NCBI GenBank assembly: GCA_026129385.1
Contig: JAHCIE010000017.1
Coordinates: 1 to 22,412, forward strand
Direction of reading: 5' to 3'
DNA length: 22,412 nucleotides
Origin: Anaerolineae bacterium
GTDB lineage: Bacteria; Chloroflexota; Anaerolineae; Epilineales; JAHCIE01
Numbering within the stretch: position 1 is the stretch's first letter; every line of letters starts with the position of its first letter. Below are positions 1 through 8,439 of the stretch, piece by piece. The position numbers and the translations under genes were made by a program. Under the pieces are notes generated by a model. The model did no database searches. It was not told the DNA's origin and saw nothing but the letters and a program-made list of their open reading frames with translations.

Positions 1-1046
<1,046 letters not shown>

Positions 1047-1082
1047 ACCGCCTCCTGGACGCTGTCTTGGGGTCGCCACGAG

Positions 1083-1112
1083 ATTATAGCACGCCGGTTA
1101 TGCCGCCACCAA
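1083..1112 (-). promoter_or_regulatory. Probable sigma70-type promoter for pyk
   Basis: On the minus strand a perfect TATAAT (complement of 1083-1088) lies 18 bases from TTGGTG (complement of 1107-1112). Transcription would begin around 1076, leaving a leader of about 30 nt that includes the AGGAGG ribosome site. It falls in the gap between the small zinc-ribbon gene and pyk, so pyk may have its own promoter as well as read-through. Confidence 0.55.
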
Positions 1113-1148
1113 GCTCTCACCGCCATGAGCCATCACGTCACGCGCCCA

Positions 1149-1325
1149 TCAGGGGACGTGGGCCTGGCTTGCGGTGTACGCGGTGCGCTGGTTGCGCCGC
1201 TGGTCGCGCTTGTACAGTCGCATGTAGCACCGGGTGCAGTAGCCCTTGGCGTAGTGAGGCGTCGTTGTGGCGTGGCACTCTCGGCAAGAGTCCCACTTGC
1301 GGGCCCACCGTCCCGTCTTGAGCAT
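1149..1325 (-). CDS. Small zinc-ribbon protein (58 aa)
   Basis: This is a 58-residue basic protein of unknown function. Near its N-terminus is a C-x2-C-H motif (SCRECH), followed after about 11 residues by a second C-x2-C (YCTRCY) and an arginine-rich tail (RLYKRDQRRNQR). This knuckle resembles short treble-clef or zinc-ribbon proteins common in phages and bacterial genomes, usually taken to bind nucleic acid; that role is an inference. I chose the ATG at 1323-1325 because AAGGGGGAAC, a good ribosome site, lies just upstream; a frame opening 19 codons earlier has no comparable site. A strong minus-strand promoter lies at 1406-1434. It is transcribed divergently from the exported-protein operon and in the same direction as pyk. 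Confidence 0.6.
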   Translation of the reverse strand: MLKTGRWARKWDSCRECHATTTPHYAKGYCTRCYMRLYKRDQRRNQRTAYTASQAHVP

Positions 1326-1405
1326 GGTTCCCCCTTGTGGACAGCGCAAGTCACATATCCCGTCAGCCTCGAGGCTGTCCACAATTTGTCAGCGATGTTT
1401 TGCCC

Positions 1406-1434
1406 ATTATACCATACTCCCCTGGCAAGCGCAA
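1406..1434 (-). promoter_or_regulatory. Sigma70-type promoter for the zinc-ribbon gene and pyk
   Basis: On the minus strand TTGCGC (complement of 1429-1434) and a perfect TATAAT (complement of 1406-1411) are separated by exactly 17 bases. The start point would be near 1399, giving a leader of roughly 75 nt before the ATG at 1325. It faces away from the plus-strand promoter at 1509-1536, so the two form a divergent pair. Confidence 0.65.
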
Positions 1435-1466
1435 CGCCGGTGCGGCCGCCTGCCAGGTCGTTTCAG

Positions 1467-1495
1467 AGTCGCGGTCTGGTTGCCATACCGTGACT
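1467..1495. promoter_or_regulatory. Inverted repeat between divergent promoters, possible operator
   Basis: AGTCGCGGT (1467-1475) and ACCGTGACT (1487-1495) are inverted copies matching at 8 of 9 positions around an 11-base spacer. Half-site centres are 20 bases apart, about two helical turns, which suits a dimeric regulator. The site lies between the minus-strand -35 (1429-1434) and the plus-strand -35 (1509-1514). No regulator gene is nearby, so the assignment rests on symmetry and position alone. Confidence 0.35.
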
Positions 1496-1508
1496 GTCGC
1501 CGTCGCAT

Positions 1509-1536
1509 TTGACACGTGATTCGACTATGTTATACT
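1509..1536 (+). promoter_or_regulatory. Near-consensus sigma70 promoter for the exported-protein operon
   Basis: A perfect TTGACA (1509-1514) and TATACT (1531-1536) are separated by 16 bases. In such GC-rich DNA this is unlikely to be chance. The start would be near 1543, giving a leader of about 140 nt before the ATG at 1683. No other strong promoter is seen before 7265, so the three downstream genes are probably one transcript. Confidence 0.75.
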
Positions 1537-1568
1537 TCGCGCCCGTGTTGCCGCCTACCCTACCACGC

Positions 1569-1610
1569 TGAGCCGGCCAGTAGCCTTCCTCTTGTCCACG
1601 GCCTGGCTCA
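1569..1610 (+). other. Hairpin in the leader of the exported-protein operon
   Basis: TGAGCCGGCC (1569-1578) can pair with GGCCTGGCTCA (1600-1610), giving a 10-bp stem with one bulged T and a 21-nt loop. It lies within the predicted 140-nt leader, well upstream of the GGAGG ribosome site at 1670-1674. It could affect transcript stability or attenuation. No known riboswitch was recognised and there is no T-run after it. Confidence 0.35.
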
Positions 1611-1682
1611 CGCCCCACCCCTGCTCGGCTCTCTCGCCTTGTACAACTTGATATACCCCACCACCCAGCGGAGGATCCCCCT

Positions 1683-3383
1683 ATGCGTTCGCGTCGCATC
1701 GAACTCCTGTTCCTGTCCGCCGTCGTCGTTGCGGCCCTGGCCGTTGCCATCGGGCTGCGCACAGGCCGCCTCGCCCTGGCCGCCGGGCCGACCAGCCCCG
1801 ACGCGCCGGTCGCGCTGGTGGCCATCCCCTCGACCTTCAACTACCAGGGCACGCTGCGCCTGGCCGACGGCAGCCTGGCCAACGACAGCTACACCATCAC
1901 CCTCAAGATCTACGATGCCGCGGTGGGCGGCAACGTCCTCCACAGCGAGAGCTTCAGCAACGTCAATGTTCGTGACGGCCAGTTCAAGGTCGTGGTGGGC
2001 GACAGCGTGGCGATTGGGCCGACGGTGTTCGGCGACGCGCCGCGCTTCGTAGGCATCACCGTCGCCCCCGACCCGGAGATGGTCCCGCGCCAGCGCCTGC
2101 ACCCCGTCCCCTGGGCGCAGCAGGCGACGACAGCGGTCAACGCGACGAATGCAGCCACGGCAACGACCCTGATCCCAGGCGCCCAGGTGAACAACCTGCG
2201 CGTCCAGGGTAACCTGGGGATCGGCACGTCGAGCCCCGGCGCGGGCCTGGAGATCAACAAGGGCGCGACCAATGACTGGGCGCTTAAGGTAACCTCCTCC
2301 TCACCGGGCGCGGGCTCGGCGATGCTGTTCGAGAACACGGCCGCCAACCGCAAGTGGAGCATATCCGTGCCTTTGGATGGGGGCTTGTACTTTGTAGATG
2401 AAACGGCTGTCGCTAGCCGAATGGTTCTTCAGACGGACGGCAGTGTGACGACGGCGGGAGTGCTTCGCGGTAACGGAGGGTTATATTCGCCGAGTTATGT
2501 AACAACGGACGGGTATGTGAGTGCGCTCGGGAATATCGTCACGCAGGGCAAGATGTACGCCACCCACGGCTTCAACGGCAAGTGCGTCGAGGGTTCCTGG
2601 AACCCAGGCGCGGTTGGCAACAATATCAACGTCACCTGCAACCAGGACGTGGCCGAGACCTTCGCCACAACCGAACCGACACAGGCCGGCGATCTGGTCG
2701 TCCTGGTCGCTCCCCCCGTCGACGCGGGGCTGGGGGGGTCTCGCCCCACCGTCCGCCGCACGGCCGGCGCGCAGGAGACGGGCCTCGTCGGCGTCGTCTC
2801 GACCAACCCCGGCCTCGTCTTTGACCAGGGACAGACGTACCTGGCCGGCGAGAACACCAACCTCATCACCGCCGACAAGACCGTCGTCGCCGTGATCGGG
2901 CGCGTGCCGGTCAAGGTATCGCTGGAGAACGGCCCCATCGCCGTCGGCGACCCCCTCACCAGCAGCAACGTAGGCGGGACGGCCATGAAGGCAACCCAGG
3001 CCGGGCAAATCCTGGGCTACGCGATGCAGTCGTCGGACGAGATGCAAGACGGCAAGCTGCTGGCCTGGCTCCAGGTCGGCTACTACATGCCGTCGCAGCT
3101 GGTGAGCGCGCTCAACGACGGGGCGACGTCGACCCAGGCGGTCGCGGCGGTGACGGAGCGGAACGCCGCGCTGGCGCGACAGGTGACGGCGCTGCAAGCC
3201 GAGAATGCCACCCTCAAGGCCGCCGACGCCTCGCGCCAGGAACAGCTAGCGGCGATGGATGCCCGCCTGGCTGCCCTCGAACGTGGCGGGCAGAGCGCGA
3301 GTCTGCCCCTGGGCCTGCCGCTGGTGGGCGGTCTCGCCGTCGTCGGGCTGCTGTTTGCCGCCCGCGGCCGCCGTCTCCTGTAG
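1683..3383 (+). CDS. Exported tail-fibre-like surface protein with peptidase-G2-like domain
   Basis: A 566-residue protein with the build of a cell-surface fibre. Residues 1-33 form a signal or anchor segment. Residues 50-150 (FNYQGTLRLADG, then RQRLHPVPWAQQA) match a domain common at the N-terminus of bacterial fibre-like surface proteins. Residues 175-300 include GNLGIGTSSPGAGLEI, typical of beta-helical tail-fibre repeats. Residues 320-450 (DVAETF, GLVGVVSTNPGLV, GRVPVKVSLENGPIAVGDPL, AMKATQAG) resemble the peptidase-G2 autoprocessing or chaperone domain of trimeric fibres. Residues 488-534 are a coiled coil, and 541-566 a hydrophobic helix ending RGRR, a likely C-terminal anchor. The start is set by GGAGG at 1670-1674. 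Codon use around 2345-2540 is far less GC-rich than the rest, suggesting a swapped segment. It leads an operon with the next two exported proteins. Self-cleavage is inferred from the family, not shown. Confidence 0.85.
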   Translation: MRSRRIELLFLSAVVVAALAVAIGLRTGRLALAAGPTSPDAPVALVAIPSTFNYQGTLRLADGSLANDSYTITLKIYDAAVGGNVLHSESFSNVNVRDGQFKVVVGDSVAIGPTVFGDAPRFVGITVAPDPEMVPRQRLHPVPWAQQATTAVNATNAATATTLIPGAQVNNLRVQGNLGIGTSSPGAGLEINKGATNDWALKVTSSSPGAGSAMLFENTAANRKWSISVPLDGGLYFVDETAVASRMVLQTDGSVTTAGVLRGNGGLYSPSYVTTDGYVSALGNIVTQGKMYATHGFNGKCVEGSWNPGAVGNNINVTCNQDVAETFATTEPTQAGDLVVLVAPPVDAGLGGSRPTVRRTAGAQETGLVGVVSTNPGLVFDQGQTYLAGENTNLITADKTVVAVIGRVPVKVSLENGPIAVGDPLTSSNVGGTAMKATQAGQILGYAMQSSDEMQDGKLLAWLQVGYYMPSQLVSALNDGATSTQAVAAVTERNAALARQVTALQAENATLKAADASRQEQLAAMDARLAALERGGQSASLPLGLPLVGGLAVVGLLFAARGRRLL

Positions 3384-3399
3384 CCCAGGAGGCGTAGCT

Positions 3400-6300
3400 G
3401 TGAACCGCCAACTCTTGCGCATCTCCCTGTCAGGTGTACTTCTCGGCCTGACCCTGGCGCTGACCCTCTCGCTGCAATCCGGCAGCGCGGCGTGCGGGCC
3501 GAATCAGTGGAGCGACTTCTGCTCGGCCAGCTACGGCGTGCAGGGCGACCTCAGCGCCATCGCCGGGCGGTCCAGCGCGCCCGGCGCCGACTACCCGGCC
3601 ATCGACCCGCCGGAGCTGGCCCCGGCTGGCGCACTGATCTACCAAGATATGAAGGCGATGGAGCAGAAGGCGCGCGGCCTGCTCAAGAGCAGCGCCGACT
3701 TCCGCACCACCATCTCACCCAGCCGCAACAAGCCCGACTTCGACCGCCTGGTACGCCAGTTCGACTATGCCGCCGGCTTCATCCGCGACCTGGACGGCAG
3801 CGGGCCGGGGTCCATGACGCTCCAACAGCGCATCGACCAGGCCGACGCCGACCTGCGCCTGGCGCGCGACATCTACGCCTTCCTGGCGGTGTACGCCGAT
3901 GTCGCCCGCTTCAAGGCCGACACTGACTACAGCGCCCTGTGCGCCCAGCCCGACAACCTCAACCCGCCAGTCGACCCTAACAACCCGACCGTCGTCCCGG
4001 ACCCCGTCATCGACTGGTGCGACTTCGCCGCGCGGATGCGGCAGGCCGTGCGCGAGGCCGCCTACCTGCGCATGATCTTCGGCCAGCAGTTCACCGCCGA
4101 CGCCCTGGGGCTACACTTCAGCGGTACCGAGATCGTCGGCGGCGAGGCCTTCGTTCGCACGAGCTGCGTGTCTTCGCAACTCGCCGTTCTCCAGTACCAG
4201 CAGGCCGAGCAGTTCGTCGCCGAAGGGTTGATTCGGCCGGTCGGCAGCGGTTGTCTCATCTCCGACTTCTACACCCAGCCGGAGTGGGCGCTCCTGTCGC
4301 GTGCCGTCGACGGCCGCCGCCGCGCCGAGCACGAAATCGCCGTCCGTAAGAGCTACCTCGACGACTTCGGCCCCGCCGCGGCCCAGACCGACTACCGCAT
4401 CGCTGCCATGGGCCAGTACGCGAAGCTGCTTGGCAACCAGGGCATCGCCGCCCTGCCCGCCACCGCGCGGTGCGCGCGCGGCACGCGGCCCGACGGCGCG
4501 ATGCTGTCAGGGATGGCCCTCGATGTACTGGATACGCGCCAGAACGCCCTGACTCTCGCGGACGGGCGCAACGTGTTTGGCTTCGACGTCAGCTTCACCC
4601 CCGCCCGTCCCTTCCGCACCGCCTTCGGCAGCAACGACACGGGCATCCTCAACGAGGCGCGGCGCGCCGCCGAGGACGCCAAGACGTTGCAGCGCGACGA
4701 GGAGGCGGCCACGCGCGAGTTCGACCAGAAGGTGGAGAAGCTCGCCGCCGCCATCCAGGCCATCAAGAGCGGGCGCGACGAGAAGATTCAGGCGCAGGCC
4801 GGCTGCGACCGCAGTGACCCCTCGTTGCCCGACGATGCCTCCTACTTCGCCTGCGTCCAGCGCACCATCGACATCCTGGAGAGCTGCAACCCCGACCCCA
4901 ACCAGATGAGCGACGCCGCCTTCGCCGCCTGCGCCCTCCAGGCCCCCGTCAGCGACATGCGCCAGAGCCGCCAGGAGCTGCGCTCGACCTACCAGCGCAT
5001 CCGCCAGGTCCAGGTGCAGATGCAGAACACCGTTCGTCGCGCCCAGGTGGAGGAGATACGCAACGTCAAGGTGAAGACCGCCATCTACAACGGCGCGGCG
5101 GAGTCGGCCGTCTTCGAGGCCATCATCGCCGCCGCCAACTGTTGCGTCATCCAGGGCCCTCCGCTCGCCGTCGCCGTCAACCCGGGCGCCTTCGTCGAGG
5201 CGGGGCTGCGGCCCGGCCAGATCATGCGCCAGGCCGCCCACGACATGGAGATCGAGGACGCCAACGCCGAGGCCGTGGTCCGCAACCTGTTCCTCGACCT
5301 GGCCGAGCAGCAGTCCGACCTGGACATCGCCGTTCAGGAGGCCGCCGCCAAACAGACCGAGTACGAGGGCGTACGCGACCAGACCAAGCACGACGTCATC
5401 GAGGCCCAGCGCGACCGCGCCTACCTCCAGAACAGCCCGGCCAACGACCCCAGCTACCGCCTGGTGCGCGACTCCAAGCGATTGATCCTGGCAAACCAGT
5501 TACAGTACGCCAGCCGCGTCGCCTACCTGGCCGCCCGCCGCGCCGAGTACGAGTACGCCGCGCGCCTGTCGGCCAGCGGCTTCCGCATCTCCGACATCTA
5601 CCGCGCCCGTACCGCCGACGACATTCTCCAGTTCGTCACGCGCCTGGAGGCAGTCACCAACAACCTGGTCGTCAGCGACGCCGAAATTAACCAGGAGGAT
5701 TTCCGCCTGTCGGTGGCGACCCACATCCTGGGCCTCACCGACGAAGTGCTGGGACTCAGCGGGCCAGCCGCCGAGATCGAGCGCACCCGCCGCTTCCGCC
5801 AGTGGGTGGCGCAGAACACCCAGCCGGGCACCAACGGCAAGCCCGTGCTCGCCTTCAGCTTCACCACCTCCATCGTCGACAACGGCATCTTCTCCAACGT
5901 CATCCAGCAAGGGTTCGACCGCTTCTGGCTGCACAAGTTGGGCGGCATCGGCCAGCCGAAACCGACGAGCAACGGCGTAACCATCAACCTGGTATCCGAC
6001 CAGCCGGGCACGCTGCGCTATCGTCGCGTAGCCATGACCCAGGCAGGCCTGACCCATCTCCGGACCCGAGCCGGCTGTATCTTCGAGTACCGCCTCATTC
6101 ACCCAGCGTCGTTGGCCGGGCAGGAGTGGCCCGCCAACCAGCCCGCCGAGGCAGCCACCACCGACTTCAAGGCCAGCGTCAACGGCGTCAACGGCGAGCG
6201 GACAGCAGCCTTCCTGGGGCGGCCCGTGTCGGCCACCAACTGGCAGGTGCAGCTCTTTGCGGGCGCGCCAGAGACCGGCCTGCCCGACATGGACCTGCAA

Positions 6301-6408
6301 CAGTTGAAGGACATCGAGCTGATTCTCAGCACCACCCGCGCCTCGCGCCAGCCCGGACTGCCCCAGTTCTCGGACTGCGTGCGCGCCGACTTCAAGCAGG
6401 AGCCATGA
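3400..6408 (+). CDS. Large exported coiled-coil protein of unknown function (1002 aa)
   Basis: I do not recognise this family. Residues 1-30 are a clear signal peptide with a GSA/A cleavage site. The mature protein is mostly helical, with long charged stretches at about 410-480, 560-600 and 670-790 that look like coiled coils, and many Cys (for example at 32, 41 and a CC pair near 580), consistent with disulfides outside the cell. The last 190 or so residues turn beta-rich and end with a pattern of the form DLQQLKDIELIL, which reminds me of a beta-sandwich module in Tc-type toxins and other very large secreted proteins; that likeness is weak. I chose GTG at 3400-3402 because AGGAGG sits at 3387-3392, the signal peptide follows at once, and an upstream ATG in the same frame would overlap the previous gene by 125 bases. 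It overlaps the next gene by 4 bases (ATGA). Confidence 0.85.
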   Translation: MNRQLLRISLSGVLLGLTLALTLSLQSGSAACGPNQWSDFCSASYGVQGDLSAIAGRSSAPGADYPAIDPPELAPAGALIYQDMKAMEQKARGLLKSSADFRTTISPSRNKPDFDRLVRQFDYAAGFIRDLDGSGPGSMTLQQRIDQADADLRLARDIYAFLAVYADVARFKADTDYSALCAQPDNLNPPVDPNNPTVVPDPVIDWCDFAARMRQAVREAAYLRMIFGQQFTADALGLHFSGTEIVGGEAFVRTSCVSSQLAVLQYQQAEQFVAEGLIRPVGSGCLISDFYTQPEWALLSRAVDGRRRAEHEIAVRKSYLDDFGPAAAQTDYRIAAMGQYAKLLGNQGIAALPATARCARGTRPDGAMLSGMALDVLDTRQNALTLADGRNVFGFDVSFTPARPFRTAFGSNDTGILNEARRAAEDAKTLQRDEEAATREFDQKVEKLAAAIQAIKSGRDEKIQAQAGCDRSDPSLPDDASYFACVQRTIDILESCNPDPNQMSDAAFAACALQAPVSDMRQSRQELRSTYQRIRQVQVQMQNTVRRAQVEEIRNVKVKTAIYNGAAESAVFEAIIAAANCCVIQGPPLAVAVNPGAFVEAGLRPGQIMRQAAHDMEIEDANAEAVVRNLFLDLAEQQSDLDIAVQEAAAKQTEYEGVRDQTKHDVIEAQRDRAYLQNSPANDPSYRLVRDSKRLILANQLQYASRVAYLAARRAEYEYAARLSASGFRISDIYRARTADDILQFVTRLEAVTNNLVVSDAEINQEDFRLSVATHILGLTDEVLGLSGPAAEIERTRRFRQWVAQNTQPGTNGKPVLAFSFTTSIVDNGIFSNVIQQGFDRFWLHKLGGIGQPKPTSNGVTINLVSDQPGTLRYRRVAMTQAGLTHLRTRAGCIFEYRLIHPASLAGQEWPANQPAEAATTDFKASVNGVNGERTAAFLGRPVSATNWQVQLFAGAPETGLPDMDLQQLKDIELILSTTRASRQPGLPQFSDCVRADFKQEP

Positions 6409-7265
6409 GCATGCCCACCTGGCGACTACGCGCGCTTTTCGCCCTCCTGACCCTGGCGGCTCTGGCCCTCGGTGCGGCGGCGCTGACCTCGCCCCCGCAG
6501 GTCGCGGTCTCTGCCCAGGGCGGCGCGATGTCGGGCGAGTATCGTGGCACGGTTCTGCTACGCGGCGTGGCCCCCGGCGTCTTCAACGCGACCCTGGCGA
6601 CACCCACGCCGCCCCCCGCCCCAACCCCGCCCACCCAACTGGACATGCAGGTCGACCTGGCCCTGAACCTCCAGCAGGCGGGCGCCAACGTCAGCGGCTT
6701 CGTGATGCTCGACCGCACCCTGTTGTACCCGCCGGTGACCGTCATTCCAGCCACGCCAGGCGGCCCCACGCCCCGCCCCGGCACGCCGCGCCCCGGCGCG
6801 ACGCCGCTGGCGATCGGGCCACGGGTGGCAGGCACTTTCGACGGGACGACGTTGAACCTGACATCCGACCGCTACGAGATGCTCATGGCCCCGGCCAGGA
6901 CGCTCATCAACGGCTACACCATCCCTGAACAGCGCGTAACACGCCAGTTCAGCCTGGTCGGGACGGTCCAGGACAACGGATCGACCCTGCGCGGCGAGTA
7001 CCGCGAGACGGTGTGGGGTTACGGCCAGCAGCCGACAACGGCCATCGGCACATTCAGCCTCAATCGGCCGGGCTTCGTCAACGTCACAGTCATCCCAACC
7101 AGCACCGCGGGGCCGTCGCCAACGCCGTCGAACACGCCCACCGCCGGACCGTCGCCGACTGCGACCAGGACCGCAACCGCGTCGCCATCGCCTACGGCCA
7201 CATCGCCAGCCGGGTCGTATCACATCTACCTGCCCCTGCTTGAGCGGGGCGGCCCGACCCGCTAG
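6405..7265 (+). CDS. Exported beta-rich protein with Chloroflexota-type YLPLL tail
   Basis: A 286-residue exported protein. Residues 1-37 are a signal peptide or anchor. Two short proline-rich linkers (TPPPAPTPP, and TPRPGTPRPG near residue 125) separate beta-strand-rich segments; strands with alternating patterns (GEYRGTVLL, LVGTVQDNGSTLRGEYRETVWGY, IGTFSLNR) suggest a small barrel or sandwich. Residues about 232-273 are a Thr/Ser/Pro stalk (TPSNTPTAGPSPTATRTAT), followed by YHIYLPLLERGG at the C-terminus. That stalk plus IYLPL ending is widespread on secreted proteins of Chloroflexota and is probably a surface-sorting or attachment signal, although the machinery is not known to me. The ATG overlaps the stop of the upstream gene (ATGA), with an AGGAG ribosome site, so the two are translationally coupled. 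No enzymatic motif is visible. Confidence 0.85.
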   Translation: MSMPTWRLRALFALLTLAALALGAAALTSPPQVAVSAQGGAMSGEYRGTVLLRGVAPGVFNATLATPTPPPAPTPPTQLDMQVDLALNLQQAGANVSGFVMLDRTLLYPPVTVIPATPGGPTPRPGTPRPGATPLAIGPRVAGTFDGTTLNLTSDRYEMLMAPARTLINGYTIPEQRVTRQFSLVGTVQDNGSTLRGEYRETVWGYGQQPTTAIGTFSLNRPGFVNVTVIPTSTAGPSPTPSNTPTAGPSPTATRTATASPSPTATSPAGSYHIYLPLLERGGPTR

Positions 7266-7295
7266 CAACGCGCTACAGCAGCATCCGGAGGACCA

Positions 7296-7341
7296 GCACG
7301 CGCGGGATAGCCCTATCCCGCGCGTGCCCCTGTGCAGGGGC
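7296..7341 (+). terminator. Double hairpin at the end of the exported-protein operon
   Basis: A perfect 15-bp stem (GCACGCGCGGGATAG at 7296-7310 with its complement at 7313-7327) is followed at once by a second stem, GCCCCTG (7326-7332) with CAGGGGC (7335-7341). They share two bases, so they may compete. No T-run follows, so this is either a T-less terminator, common in GC-rich bacteria, or a stability element. It sits 31 bases after the stop at 7265. Confidence 0.6.
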
Positions 7342-7406
7342 AGGGCGATCAGCATCCAGGGCCGAGCCACGCCCTTGAAAGAACCCTGCCGGCGTCGCGC
7401 TGGGTC

Positions 7407-7435
7407 TTGCGTCCATCTCACGTTTAGCGTATACT
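7407..7435 (+). promoter_or_regulatory. Sigma70-type promoter for the thioredoxin-led gene run
   Basis: TTGCGT (7407-7412) and TATACT (7430-7435) are 17 bases apart. The start would be near 7442, giving a leader of about 34 nt with an AGAGAGGAG ribosome site before the ATG at 7476. The genes downstream are spaced so closely that at least the first three should share this transcript. Confidence 0.65.
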
Positions 7436-7475
7436 GACCCCCAGCCGCCTGTCGCGCGGGAGAGAGGAGCAGCGG

Positions 7476-8429
7476 ATGACCGACCCTGAGCGCCCCGACC
7501 CAACACGCCACGAGCCTGTGCCAGGTGACTCGACCGATGAGGAGTTGACCTGGTCACCCCAGGAGTCGCCCCTGGTCCCGCCGGACTGGATGGTTGGCTC
7601 CGTCCCGCCGCCCATCGTGCCGCCCGCGCCGCCGCAGCAGACCGCGCTGCCACCGGCGACGGCAGCCACCCCCGGCTATTCCCAGGCGACCCAGCCCCCC
7701 GCTCCCGCGTCTGGTCCGATCTACCCATACGCCGCCCCCCCCGACGATAGCGCATCCCCACCGCCCCCTGCTGCCCGCCGGCCCTTGGGCCTGGGTTGGC
7801 TATGGTGGCTGGCCGGTGGCTGCGCGCTGCTACTCCTGTGCTGCATGTGCGCCCTCCTGCTGAGCCTGCTCAGCATCGCCGTTGGCCTGGGGCCATCCCG
7901 CTCCAATCCTGTCCCCGCGCCGCTACCGCCCACCGCGACGCCCCGCCCCCCCGCCTCCGCCAACCCGCCGGCCGCCCCGGCTATCGAGGCCGCCCCGGCG
8001 CGGCCAGGCAGCGGCCCCATCGGCCAGGCAGCGACCGACTTCACCGTCACCACCCTCGACGGGCAGACCATGAAGCTCAGCGACTTCCGAGGCCACCCCG
8101 TCGTGCTCAACTTCTGGGCCTCCTGGTGCGGCCCCTGCCGCGAGGAGATGCCACTCCTCTCCAAAACCTACGAGGAACAGAAAGACAGCGGCCTGGTCGT
8201 GCTGGCCGTCAACGTCCAGGAATCGGCAGCCACCGCCCGCCGCTACGCCGAGCAGAACAAGCTGCCCTTCACCATCGCGCTGGATGAGAAGGGCGAGATA
8301 TCGGGCTTATACCGGGTTCGCAGCCTGCCCACCACCTACTTCATCGACGCCGAGGGCGTCATTCAGAGCTGGCAGACCGGTACGCTCAGCAAGATGCTCC
8401 TCGACCGCCACCTGGACCGCATCCGCTAG
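7476..8429 (+). CDS. Membrane-anchored TlpA/ResA-type thiol-disulfide oxidoreductase
   Basis: A 317-residue protein. Residues 1-104 are a proline-rich, acidic, low-complexity region with no signal peptide. Residues 105-139 form a hydrophobic helix (LGLGWLWWLAGGC, then LLLSLLSIAVGLG). A Pro/Ala linker spans 140-180, and residues 181-317 form a thioredoxin-fold domain of the TlpA/AhpC-TSA type. The redox motif is WCGPC at 217-221, and LPTTYF at 284-289 supplies the conserved cis-proline. The expected topology is N-terminus inside and thioredoxin domain outside, where it would reduce disulfides in exported proteins or apocytochromes. The Cys-rich exported protein upstream is a conceivable client, but that is inference. 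The long cytoplasmic proline-rich tail is unusual for the family, which normally starts with the membrane helix. Confidence 0.9.
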   Translation: MTDPERPDPTRHEPVPGDSTDEELTWSPQESPLVPPDWMVGSVPPPIVPPAPPQQTALPPATAATPGYSQATQPPAPASGPIYPYAAPPDDSASPPPPAARRPLGLGWLWWLAGGCALLLLCCMCALLLSLLSIAVGLGPSRSNPVPAPLPPTATPRPPASANPPAAPAIEAAPARPGSGPIGQAATDFTVTTLDGQTMKLSDFRGHPVVLNFWASWCGPCREEMPLLSKTYEEQKDSGLVVLAVNVQESAATARRYAEQNKLPFTIALDEKGEISGLYRVRSLPTTYFIDAEGVIQSWQTGTLSKMLLDRHLDRIR

Positions 8430-8439
8430 CCGGGCCGCC

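Noticed and set aside
3259..3399. Upstream ATG that would add 47 residues to the 1002-residue protein
   Set aside because: It would overlap the previous gene by 125 bases and bury the signal peptide; GTG at 3400 has AGGAGG at the right distance.
4507..5391. A 294-codon minus-strand frame inside the 1002-residue protein gene
   Set aside because: It is a composition shadow rich in Gly/Leu/Asp repeats; the plus-strand gene has a signal peptide, a ribosome site and consistent codon use.
7095..7225. Thr/Ser/Pro repeats as a CRISPR or DNA tandem repeat
   Set aside because: The repeats are at protein level (stalk of an exported protein) and the DNA units are not exact.
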